DNA of 64,000 nt from Achromobacter pestifer (GTDB taxonomy: Bacteria; Pseudomonadota; Gammaproteobacteria; Burkholderiales; Burkholderiaceae_B): the NCBI RefSeq assembly GCF_902859625.1, contig NZ_CADIJX010000001.1:744001-808000 (forward strand), in the 5' to 3' direction. The notes under the pieces were generated by a model. The model had not been told where the DNA came from, searched no databases, and worked only from the letters and a program-made list of their open reading frames with translations. Positions 42,294 through 53,800 of this stretch are shown in pieces (positions within the stretch are counted from its first letter, which is position 1; the number at the start of each line of letters is the position of its first letter). The position numbers and the translations under genes were made by a program.

Positions 42294-44729
42294 ATGCACC
42301 AATCCGGTATACGCCGGCCGGCCTTCAGCCGGCCCGCGCTGGTCCTGGCGCTGGCGGGCGCCCTAGGCCTGCCGCTGGCCGCCGCGCCCACGTTCGCCCA
42401 GGCCCAAGCGCAGCCCGAACGGCTCTACAGCGTCGACCTGCCCGCGCAGCCGCTGAACACGGCGCTGACCACCCTGTCGCGCCAGACCAATACCCCCATC
42501 ATGGCGGGCGGCTCCCGCGTCACGGCGCACCGCGCGCCGGCGGTGTCGGGCCGCATGACGGTCCAGGAAGCCTTGTCGCAATTGTTGGCAGGCTCCGGCC
42601 TGTCCAGCGCGGCCACCCCCGGCGGTGGCTTCGCCGTCACGGCGCCTGACCAGGGTCCGGCCGTGACCACGCTGGCGCCGGTGCTGGTAACGGGGCGCTC
42701 GCAGTTGTCCGAGCCTTACGCCGGTGGCCAGGTCGCCCGCGGCGGCCGGGTTGGGATGCTGGGTGAGCGCGACGTCATGGACACGCCGTTCAATATCGCC
42801 AGCTATACGTCTGAACTGATCCAGAACCAGCAGGCCAATTCCATCGCCGATGTGCTGGCCAATGACGCATCGGTACGCACCGTCAACGATGGCCAGGGCT
42901 CCGTGGCCGGCACGGGTGACGAATTCCAGATCCGCGGCTTCCCGGTGCGCAACCAGGACGTGTCCTTCAATGGCCTGTACGGCATGCTGCCGCTGCGCAC
43001 CATTGCCATGGACGGCGTGGAGCGGGTCGAAGTCTTGAAGGGTCCGACCGCCCTGCTCAACGGCATGAGCCCGCGCGGCAGCGTGGGCGGCGGCATCAAC
43101 GTCGTGCCCAAGCGCGCCGGCGACGAGCCCCTGACCCGGTTGACCGCCACCTACCAATCCGATTCCCGCTTTGGCAGCATGGTCGATATCGGCCGGCGCT
43201 TTGGCGAGAACAACGAATTCGGCATCCGCTTCAATGGTTCGTACCGCGACGGCGACACGGCCGTCGAGAATCAATCCAACCAGATGGGCACGGCAGTGAT
43301 CGGGCTGGACTATCGCGGCGACAAGCTGCGCGTCTCGCTGGACGCCGGCCATCAGACCAATAACATCGACGCGCCGGGCGATTCGGGCGTACTGATCTTT
43401 GGCGACAACCTGCCGGTTCCGCGCGCGCCCGATGCGTCAAAGAGCTATTCGCCTGACTGGGGCTATTCCAAGTCGCGCGACAACTACGGCGTACTGCGCG
43501 CTGAATACGACATCACCCCCAATTTGACCGTGTTCGGCGGCGTGGGCATCCGCCGCAGCAATAACCGCTACCTGTATGCGGACCCGATCGTGGTCGGCCA
43601 GGAAGGCGAACTCTTGATGCGCCCGTACTATTGGCCCAGCTATGAACAGAACGTCTCCACCGTATGGGGCGCGCGTGGCAACTTCAACACCGGGTCGGTC
43701 AAGCATGACGTCAGCCTGAGCTATTCGACCTTCGAGCAACGCGCCGGCTACTACGATTACTACATCTTTGGCCTGTCGCCGTCCAATCTGTACGATCCTT
43801 CCGAGATTCCCAAGCCGTCGATCGACGGGCTATCGAGTTCGCCGCCGCGAACCTCGCTGCTGAAGCTGCCCACCATCGCGCTGGCCGACACGCTGTCCTT
43901 CGCCGATGACCGGGTGCAGTTCACCGCAGGCGTGCGCTATCAGACGGTGAAGGCGACGAACTACAGCTACACCACTGGCGCCGAGACATCCCACTACGAC
44001 AAATCCGCGGTCACGCCGGCCTTCGGCCTGGTGGTCAAGCCGTGGACGTATGTGTCGCTGTACGCCAACTACATCGAAGGCCTGACGACGGGCCCCATTG
44101 CTCCGGCCGGCACCTCGAACGCAGGCGAGATCTTCGCGCCCATCAAGACCAAGCAGGTCGAAGCCGGGGTGAAAGTTGATTTCGGCTCGGTCACGACGAC
44201 GCTTGGTCTATTCCAGATCAAGCAGCCCACCGGGTTGACGACGGTCAGCGGCGGTGTCACCCGCTACGACTTGAGCGGCGAACAACGCAATCGTGGCGTG
44301 GAGCTGAATGCCTTCGGCGAGCTCGCCCGAGGCGTGCGCCTGCTGGGTGGCATCACCTATATCCAGCCCACGATGACCCGTACCGCCAACCCCGACACCG
44401 AAGGCAATAGTGCCGTCGGCGTGCCGCGCTGGATGGCCAACATCGGCATGGAATGGGACCCGTCGTTTGCGCCGGGCGTGACGCTCAGCGCACGCGCACT
44501 GTCGACCAGCTGGCAGTATCAGAACCTGGAAAACACGCGCCGCATTCCGGGTTGGACTCGCTGGGACGTCGGCATGCGCTATGCCACCCGTGCCTTCGAC
44601 CATCCCGTCACGCTGCGCGCGACGGTCAACAATGTCTTCGGCAAGGATTACTGGTCGTCGGCCTCCGAGGGCTATCTGCGCCTGGGTTCGCCGCGGTCGG
44701 TGATGCTGTCGGCGTCGATCGATTTCTAA
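42294..44729 (+). CDS. TonB-dependent siderophore receptor with N-terminal signalling (STN) domain
   Basis: 811 residues from the ATG at 42294 (GGAG upstream). A signal peptide ends near AAAPTFAQA (about residue 35). The STN domain at about 45-115 (YSVDLPAQPLNTALTTLSRQTNT, PAVSGRMTVQEALSQLL) contacts FecR. The plug follows with MDTPFNIASYTSELIQNQQA and DEFQIRGFPVRNQDVSFNGL, then IRGF-type TonB plug motifs and VEVLKGPTALL. A 22-strand barrel ends in SIDF, with the terminal Phe of outer-membrane proteins. It resembles ferric-hydroxamate receptors such as FhuE/FpvA-like proteins. It is presumably the uptake receptor for this locus's own siderophore. Confidence 0.95.
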   Translation: MHQSGIRRPAFSRPALVLALAGALGLPLAAAPTFAQAQAQPERLYSVDLPAQPLNTALTTLSRQTNTPIMAGGSRVTAHRAPAVSGRMTVQEALSQLLAGSGLSSAATPGGGFAVTAPDQGPAVTTLAPVLVTGRSQLSEPYAGGQVARGGRVGMLGERDVMDTPFNIASYTSELIQNQQANSIADVLANDASVRTVNDGQGSVAGTGDEFQIRGFPVRNQDVSFNGLYGMLPLRTIAMDGVERVEVLKGPTALLNGMSPRGSVGGGINVVPKRAGDEPLTRLTATYQSDSRFGSMVDIGRRFGENNEFGIRFNGSYRDGDTAVENQSNQMGTAVIGLDYRGDKLRVSLDAGHQTNNIDAPGDSGVLIFGDNLPVPRAPDASKSYSPDWGYSKSRDNYGVLRAEYDITPNLTVFGGVGIRRSNNRYLYADPIVVGQEGELLMRPYYWPSYEQNVSTVWGARGNFNTGSVKHDVSLSYSTFEQRAGYYDYYIFGLSPSNLYDPSEIPKPSIDGLSSSPPRTSLLKLPTIALADTLSFADDRVQFTAGVRYQTVKATNYSYTTGAETSHYDKSAVTPAFGLVVKPWTYVSLYANYIEGLTTGPIAPAGTSNAGEIFAPIKTKQVEAGVKVDFGSVTTTLGLFQIKQPTGLTTVSGGVTRYDLSGEQRNRGVELNAFGELARGVRLLGGITYIQPTMTRTANPDTEGNSAVGVPRWMANIGMEWDPSFAPGVTLSARALSTSWQYQNLENTRRIPGWTRWDVGMRYATRAFDHPVTLRATVNNVFGKDYWSSASEGYLRLGSPRSVMLSASIDF

Positions 44730-44790
44730 GACGCCCAGGCACGAGCGCAGCCATTATCAAGCCGGCACTTGTAAAAAAGCTGCCTTTACC

Positions 44791-44826
44791 CTCCCCGGCG
44801 TACCTGATCGCCGGGGAGTTTTTTTT
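44791..44826 (+). terminator. Rho-independent terminator after the receptor gene
   Basis: CTCCCCGGCG and CGCCGGGGAG form a perfect 10-bp stem around an 8-base loop, followed by eight T on the plus strand. For minus-strand transcripts of the NRPS genes the nearest T run comes only about 13 bases after the stem, so it is mainly a plus-strand terminator. Confidence 0.92.
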
Positions 44827-44863
44827 GCCTGAGCCTTTCGGCCCCTTGCCCCTTCTTGGACGC

Positions 44864-47800
44864 CTACAGGGCGTTCGCCGTGCTGCGCGGCGGCGCAGGC
44901 GGCGTTGCGGCATCCGCGTTCAGCAAGGCCAGCAATTCACTGCGGAAGCTGGCGGCCAGCCGTTCAATGGTGGCGGGCTGGTACATGCGACGGCTGAAGC
45001 GCCAACTGAACGACAGTTCGCCGCCATAGACACGTCCCACGACTTCCAGCCAGTTCGCCAACGGGGCCGCCGCATCCTTCTCGGCGCCGCCGTGTTCATC
45101 AGCCGGCGCGTACAGCGCGTCGGCGTCAAACGCTTGATCGAACTGCCCCATATAGTTGAACGTGACCCGCGCGGCACCCTGGCGCATGCGCGCCTGCTGC
45201 GCCGCCGTGCCCAAGTACTTCAGCATGCCAAAACCCACGCCCTTCTCGGGCACGGTGCGCAACGCCTGGCGCGTATCGGCCAGTGCTTGACGCAGCGGCA
45301 GGCCGGCGCCCGACAGGCGTACCGGATACACCGTGGTGAACCAACCCACGCTGCGGCTCAGATCGATATCCGCCGCGTCGCCTTCGCGTCCGTGCCCTTC
45401 CATGTCCACCAACACGGCGCCGCCTGCCCAATCCGATAGGCACCTGCCCAGCGCGGTCAGCAGAAGGTCGTCGATGGCGGCGTCATAAACGCCTTGCGCC
45501 GCCCGCAACAAGGCGCGGGTGTCATCGGCGTTCAGTCCGATGTCGATACCCTGCACGTCCTCGCTCCGGGGAGTATCCACGTCGGGATGATCGCGCGGAA
45601 TGTCGCAGGCGTCGGCCACCTGCGCGGCCCAGTAGTCCGCCTGGCCTTCGATGGCGGCGGCCGTCGCGGTCTGGTCCACATGCCGCGCCCAGTCCGCGAA
45701 CGGAGCACTGGCGGCCGGTAGCGCCACGGTCTGGCCCAGGCTTAGCTGACGATAAGCCGTTTGCAGGTCTTCCAGCAGCACTCGCCAGGAATACCCGTCG
45801 ACCACCAGGTGATGCACGGCCGCCAGCAGACGCTGCTGGCCGTCAGGCAGACGGAAAAGCGCCAGCCGCCATATGGGCCCGCCGTCAAAGCTCAGGCTGC
45901 GTTGCACTTGCGTGCACAACTGGCGCAGGGTGTCGGCATCCGCCGCGTCCGCGATGTCCAACGGGGCCACCGGGGCGCCAAGCGCGTCCGCGACCTGCAA
46001 CCAGCCGCCGCCGGCCGTGCGTGAGAAGCGCGTCCTCAGGGCCGGGTGATGCGCTTGCACGGCTTGGGCAGCGGCACGCAGCAAGGCGGGGTTCAGCTCC
46101 GCACGCGGAGTCAGCAATACGGACTGGTTGTAGTGATGCGGTGACGGAATGTCGCTTTCAAAGAACCACGCTTGAATCGGCGTGCACGGTACGGGTGCGG
46201 GCGCGGGCGCGGCGGACGGCGCGGGAATGGCCGCCGGCGCCGTGCCGCCCGTCTCGTCCAGATGGGCCAGCAAGGCGTCGATGGTCTGGTGACGCATCAG
46301 GTCGCGCAGCTTGAAGCTCAGCCCCAGGCCCGCTTGCCTGACTTTCGACACCAGTTGCAGGCTAAGGATGGAGTCCCCGCCCAGTTCAAAGAAATTATCG
46401 GTGATGCCCACGCTGTCCACCCGCAGCACCTGCGCCCAGATCTCTGCCAGACGCGCTTCGCGCGGGGTGCGTGGCGCCACGTGATCGGCCTGGGCGACCG
46501 TCGCCGTGCGGGGCTCGGGCAGACGAGACCGGTCCAGTTTTCCGCTGGGCAGCACCGGCAGTTCGGGCAATAGCTCGACGTGCCCAGGCACCATGTGTTC
46601 AGGCAGATGCGCCGCCGCATAGTCGCGCACATGGCGGGCAAGGTCCTGCGTGCCCACGCCAGGCAACGGCACCACATAGGCCACCAATTGGGCGCCGGTG
46701 GAGCCCTGGTGCAAGGTGATCACGGCGTCCAGCACGCCCGGGCACTCGCGTATCCTTGCTTCGATCTCCCCCAGTTCAATGCGGAACCCCCGCAACTTGA
46801 CCTGATGATCGGCCCGGCCCACGTATTCGATGTTGCCATCCGGCATCCAGCGCACCAGGTCGCCGCTGCGATACAACCGCGAGCCCGGCGTGCCGAATGG
46901 ATCGGCCACGAAGCGATCCGCCGTCAGGTCGGGGCGGCCCAGATAGCCACGCGCCAGTCCGTAACCGCCGATATAGAGTTCGCCTACATGGCCGACCGGC
47001 ACGGCTTGCAGGTCGGCGTCCAGTACATACAACGACCGCTCGCCGACGACCCGGCCGATGGGCGCATAGGCGCACGTGAAACTCTCGTCTCCGCGTGACT
47101 TCCAGATCATGGGCGTGACCACCGTTTCGGTCGGGCCGTAGCCGTTGATCAGCCATTGTGGGCGCAATGCGTGACGCACCTTGTCGTAGGTGGCGCGCGG
47201 CATGGCTTCGCCGCCGTAGACATAGAGCTTCACCGGCGGCACCTCGGTGCCCGCGCCCTCGGCCAACTGCCCCAGGTAGGCGGGCGGGAACGCCGCATGC
47301 GTCACCTGGTGCCGGCCCAGCACGCCTAGCGTCTGTTCCGCCGTCCAGAGCTCATCGTCGCGCAGCACCAGACTGGCGCCCGTGATCAGCGAGGTCAGCC
47401 AACGTTCGTGCGCGCCGTCGAACGACAGCGACATGAAAATCAATTCCCGCCAATCCGCATTCATGCCGTAGATCTCGGCGGTGGCGGCGCAATGCATGCT
47501 GAGCGGGCCGTGCGTGACGCAGACGCCCTTGGGCCGTCCCGTGGAGCCCGAGGTGTAGATCAGATAGGCCAGGTTGTCGCTGGACAGCGGCACGGCCGGA
47601 TCGTGATCGGGCGCCGGTGCAGCAGGCGCCGTCGCGTCAGGCGTCCCGTCGCCCAGCCCATCCAGTGCCAGCACCGGCAGGCCGGCGGGCAGCGCGGCGG
47701 CCACGCTGTCACGCCCCAGCAGGCGCTGCTGGGACAACAAGAGCGCCATGCCGCTATCGGCCATCATGAACGCAAGCCGTTCGGCCGGATAGGCAGGGTC

Positions 47801-50800
47801 CATCGGCACATAGCACCCGCCCGCCTTCAGGACGGCCAGCAAGGCCACGAAGACTTCCGGGGTGCGTTCCATCAGCACGCCCACCCGCGTTTCCGGGCCA
47901 ACGCCTTGGCCCATGAGCCGATGCGCCAACCGGTTGGCGGCAGCATCCAGCGTGCCGTAGTCCAGGCAGCGCGTGCCCATGATGATGGCGGGCGCGTCGG
48001 GGCGCTGGCGGGCATGCGCCGCGATGCGGGCGTGGACCGTCTGCTGCGGTTGACGCGGCCATGCGCCGGTTCGATGGCCGCCCCAGGCCCAGACCTCGGC
48101 GCGCTGCTCGGGGGTAATCCATGGCAGATCACCCACGGGGCGCGCGGCGTCCTCGGCCATGGCCGACAAGGTGTGCTCCATGTGGCCGCGCAACGTTTCC
48201 ACAAAACCGGCATCGAAGGCGTCGCAGCCATAGCAATACTCGATTTGCAAGGTGTCGCCCCACATCACCTGCAAATCCATCGCGTAGCCCGTCAAGCCCT
48301 GGCGTTCGGCGTCGCCAAAGTCCAGGCCGTAGCGTTCGTCGCCACGCAGAACGGCATCCACCGGATGGTTCTCGAAGACAATGATGCTGTCGAATAGCGA
48401 CCGGCCGGCAGACCCGGCCCAACGCTGGATATCCGCCAGCGGGGTATGTTCCTGTTCGCGCAGATCCAGGTTCAGGGCCTGCAAGCCGCGCAAGTACTCG
48501 CCCACGGACTGCTCCGGCTGGCGCGTGACGGGCACCGGAATGGTGTTGATGAACAAGCCCATGATCCGTTCCACGCCCGGCAGGCTGGGCGGGCGGCCCG
48601 CCACCGTGGAACCGAAGGCGACCGTGTCCTTGCGGGTGTAACGTTGCAGCAGCAAGGCCCAGGCCGCCTGCACCAAGGTATTGACCGTGACCCGTTCACG
48701 CTGTGCGAAGGCCGCCAGGCGGCCAGTGGCGGCTGCGTCCAGGCGCATATAGCGTTTGGCGTAGCCGGTCTGGCCGGTGGGCTTGCCAGCCGACGCCAGC
48801 AACGTCGGCCCATCCAGGCCGCCCAGCAGCTTGCGCCACCAAGCCTCGCCACGCGCGGCATCCTGCCGTGCCAGCCAACGGACATAGGCACCGTAACCCG
48901 GCCCGGTCGCGGGCAATTCCTGGCCTGCGTACGCCCGTAGCCATTCCCCCATCAGACGCGATTCGCTCCAGCCGTCCATCAAGGCATGGTGCTGCGTCCA
49001 GACCAGTTGATAACGATCGTCCTCCAGACGCAGCAGGCTGACGCGGGCCAACGGCGCGCGCGCATAGTCGAAGTCGCGTGTCAGTTCCGCCTGGGCGTAC
49101 GCGGCAATGCGTGCATCGTCGGTGTTCTGCCCGCGCCAGTCGAACACGGGCACCACCGCATCCACGTTGCGATACACCAGTTGCAACGGACGCGACAAGC
49201 CGCCTTGCCACAGGATGCCCGTGCGCAAGATGGGATGACGCGCCACCAGCAGGCGCCACGCTTGGGCGAAGCGCGCCACATCGATGTGGCCCACCGGCAC
49301 GGACAGCTGATTCACGTACAGGCCGGTACCCGGTGACTCCAGCGAGTGAAAGACCATGCCTTCCTGTACCGGCGACACCGGATACACGTCCTCCAGCGCG
49401 GCCGCGTCGATCCCGCAGCGCGCCAAGCCGTCGTCGTCCAGATAGTCGGACAGTTTGCCGTGCGGCACGTCTTCTTGCGGGACCTCGGCGGCCTCCAGCA
49501 AGGGTTTCGCCATTACCGCCAATCGGGCGACGGTCTGGTGCTCGAAGAGGTCGCGCGGGTTGACGCCCCAGCCTTGTTGACGCAACCGCGCCACGATTTG
49601 CAGGCTAAGAATCGAGTCCCCGCCCAGCTCGAAGAAGTTCGCCTCGCGTCCGACCGAGGTGCAACCCAGCACGTCGGCCCAGATGCCGGCAATCGCGGTT
49701 TCCAACGGCCCTTGCGGCGGCGTGGCGGACGTTTGGTCGTCGAACACCGGTGCGGGCAGCGCCTTGCGGTCGATCTTGCCGTTGGCGCTGAGGGGCAAGG
49801 CTTCCAGGGGAATGATTTGGGACGGCACCATGTATTCGGGCAGTTCGCGGGCCAGGGCCGTGCGCAAGACGGCGCTATCGACTTGCGGCGCCACGTAGGC
49901 GACCAGCCGCTGCCCGCCGCCCGGGCCGTTGGCCGCGACGACCACGGCTTCGCGCACGCCCGCTTGGGCCAACAGCCGGGACTCGATTTCGCCCAGCTCG
50001 ATGCGCAGGCCGCGGATCTTCACCTGGAAGTCCAGACGGCCCAGATAGTCCAGTTCACCCGAGTCCGTCCAGCGCACCCGGTCACCCGTGCGATACAGGC
50101 GGCCCGCGCCGAAGGGATTGGCCACGAAGCGTTCAGCGGTCATGCCGGGACGCGATAGATAGCCGCGTGCCAGCCCTGCCCCGCCCAGATAAAGCTCGCC
50201 CGCCACGCCCGGCGGTGCCAGGTTCAGGTCGGCGTCCAATACGTAGACTTGCGTGCCGGTGATGGGGGCACCTATCGGCACCGCGCCGGTTTCGTTCACC
50301 ACGCAGTCGTGGAAGGTGACGTCGATGGCCGCCTCAGTCGGGCCGTACAGGTTGTTCAAAGCCACATCGGGTAGCGCGGCAAAGCAACGGTCGCGCAGGT
50401 CTCCTGGCAAGGCTTCGCCGCTGCATACGATACGGCGCAATGTCGGCAACCGCGCTTGATCCACGCCGCCCGCCAGGAACGCCGACAGCATCGACGGCAC
50501 GAAGTGCAAGGTCGTCACGCCGTGCGCTGCAATGCGCGCAGCCAGCGCCTGCGGATCACGATGTTCACCCGGCTCGGCCACCGCCAGCTGGGCGCCAACC
50601 ATCAGCGGCCAGAAGAACTCCCAGACGGACACGTCAAAACCAAACGGCGTCTTCTGCAAGACCGTGTCCGCGCCGCCGATGGGATACGCTCGCTGCATCC
50701 AGTCCAGGCGCTGAGCCAGTGCACCGTGTCGGTTGACCGCGCCCTTAGGCTTGCCGGTGGACCCGGACGTGTAGATTACATACGCGGCTTGTTCAGGATG

Positions 50801-53800
50801 CGGCACGTGGCCTATCGGCGTGGATGGGTGCGCGGACACATCGATCTGGTCCAGCGCCCAAGCCGGCGGCGTATCAACCGGGAGAGTTTCCAACCAGGTC
50901 GATTGCGTCAATAGCAGTTCCGCCTGGCTGTCCTCTAGCAAATAGCTCAACCGCTCGGCGGGTAGTTCCGGGTCCATCGGCACATAGGCCGCGCCCGCCT
51001 TCATCACGCCGAGCAACGCCACTACCATTTCCACTGAGCGCGTCATCAACACGCCAACCCGTGTTTCCGCACCCGCCCCGACGGCACGCAGCGCGTGGGC
51101 CAGCTGATTCGTGCGGGCATCCAATTCCGCGTAGCTGAGACGAACCGCACCCATGACCAACGCGGGCGCGTCCGGCGTTGCTGCCGCTTGCCCGGCCAGC
51201 CGTTCCGGCACGCTCAACACCAAGCGCGCCGCGCCGCCGTCACCTTGCGACACCAGCGCCTGGCGGTCCGGCAACGCCAACACGTCCAGATCCGCCACCA
51301 ACCCGTTCGGATCGGCAAGCATCGCCGTCAAGACGCGCTTGAATGTGTCCGCCAACGATTGGACCCGGGAGTCCGTCAGGCAATCGCGCCGATACACGTA
51401 GCGCAGGCTTAGCACCGGCGTCCCGGCGTCTTCGCGCAAGGCGGCTTCCAAGGTCAACGGATAATGGGTCGGATCGCTATTGTGTACTTGGCCAATTTCC
51501 AACCCACCCGGTTTGACCTCCCGGAGCGCCGCATCAATCGGATAGTTCTCGAACACCACCAGGGTGTCGAACAAGGCCCGCCCGCCCTGGCCAGCCCAAC
51601 GTTGAATGTCGTAGAGCGGAGTGTGCTGGTGATCCAAGGCCGCCACGCCGCGTGCCTGCACGGCGCGCAGCCAATCGCCCACGGTCAGCGCGGGCGCGGC
51701 GGGGACGACAACGGGAATGGTGTTGATGAACAGCCCCAGCAAGGTTTCCGCGCCGGGCAGCTCGGCCGGTCGGCCAGAGGATGTGGCGCCGAACGCCACC
51801 GTCGATTGTCCCAGTTCACTTTGCAGCACGCGGGCCCAGGCAGCCTGCACCAGCGTATTGGGCGTCACCCGTTGCTGGCGTGCGCAAGCCGTCAACTGGG
51901 CGCTGTCGGCCGCGTTCAATCGGCAAGAGATTTCGCCATGCCCCGCGTCATCCGTCGTGGGCGCTGCCGTGGCCAGCAGCGAAGGTTCCTCTAATCGCGC
52001 CAGGTCAGCCGTCCACCAGGCGCGCGCATCCGCCGTGTCAAGGCGGGACAGCCACGCAAGATAGTCGCGATAACGGGCCGCGGGCGCCGCCACCGTCTCT
52101 CCTTGATAGGCGCGCAACACCTCGCCGAGCAGGCGTGATGTGCTCCATCCATCCAGCAGCAGGTGATGGCTGGTCCACAGCAGCCGGTATTCCGTATCGC
52201 CCGTGCGCGCCAGCACCCATCGCATCAACGGCGGCGCCGCCAAATCGAAGGGCAATAAACGCTCTTCACGCGCCAAGGCTTCCAGTGCGGACGCGGTGTC
52301 CAGCTGGCCCCGCCAATCGAGCTCGCGCCAAGGCAAGTCCACATCGCGCGCGACCCACTGAAGGGAGGCCCCGCCCGGTGCTTCGGCGAAACCGCTGCGC
52401 AGCGCCTCGTGGCGCCCCAACGCGGCGGCCCACGCGGCCCGCAACCGCGCCGGATCCAGGTCGCGCAGATCCACCTGCAACTGCGTGACATACAACCCCG
52501 CCTCGGCTTCCACCGTGGCATGGAACATCATGCCGGCCTGCATCGGCGATACGCCGTACAGATCCTCCACACGCGGCCACGTCAACGGCAAGGCATCAAG
52601 CTGATGCTGCGTCAATGCAAGCAGCGGGAAATCCGAAGGTGTGGCGCCGCGCGCGCCACTTGCGCAGTGTTCAATCAGTTCCAACAACGCCTGACGGTAA
52701 CGGTCGGCCCAGTCGCGAGCCCGTCCTTCGCTCAACCGCGCCCGGCTATAGCTGAGCGTCATCGTGAGCTGTCCCTGGTAGACCTGACCATCCACGGCCA
52801 ATTCATGCCACAGCGCGGCCCCGGCGTCCAAGGCGGCGCCGGCCGATTCGCTGGCAGGCTGCCAGCCTTGCGCATCGCCAAAGCTGCCGTCGAACTGGCC
52901 CAGGTAGTTGAACAACACCGGGGACGATGCCAAAGCCTGGCCCGCAAGCAGCGGGCCGTGGCCCACGCCACGACGCGGTACGGCACGCAGCGTTTCCTTC
53001 ACGCGCTTCAATGCCTGGCCCACGTCTCCGCTGACCTCCAATGCCACCGGATACATCGCGGTGAACCAGCCCACGGTGCGGGAGATATCCGGCGCTCCGA
53101 CGTCAGCCTCGCGGCCGTGCCCTTCCACGTCGATCCGGACTTGAGACTGTCCCGTGACGCCGGCCAGCATGCGCGCCAGCGCAGTCAACAACAGATCATT
53201 GACCTGCGTGCGGTAGGCGGCGGGGGCCTGCTTGAGCAGCGTGGCCGTCTGCGCAGCCGTCAATGTGAAGCCGGAGGAGGCACGCAGACCCGCGTTGGCC
53301 AGACCCAAGGGAGAATCCACCGGCAGCGTTGTCGCTGGGTGGTCGCGGAAGGTGTCCTGCCAGTATTCACGCTCGGCGGCATCCATCCGTTCCGGCAGGC
53401 CGGCGACATAACGGGTCCATTCGCCGTAGTGAGCGGTTTTGGCCGGTAGCGCGGCCTGCCTGCCCTGCCGCGCCGCCTGGTAGGCGGTTTGCAGGTCTTC
53501 AAGCAAGATGCGCCACGACACGCCGTCCACCACCAAATGGTGCGCCACCAGCAGCAGGCGGTCGCTGCCGTCGGCCATGTGTACGGCCAGCGCGCGCAGC
53601 AACGGCCCTTGCGACAGCTTCAGGCTACGTTGCGCGGCATCGCATTGGCGAGTCAGTGCCTCCGCATCGGCGGCCTGCGCCGTCCAGAGCAGATCGGATG
53701 GCGCGGCGTCCTCTGCGTAGCGCTGCGTCCAACCCTGGCTGTCCTCATCGAAGCGCAGCCGCAGACTGTCGTGGTGATTCACCAATTGCGCCAGCGCCGC

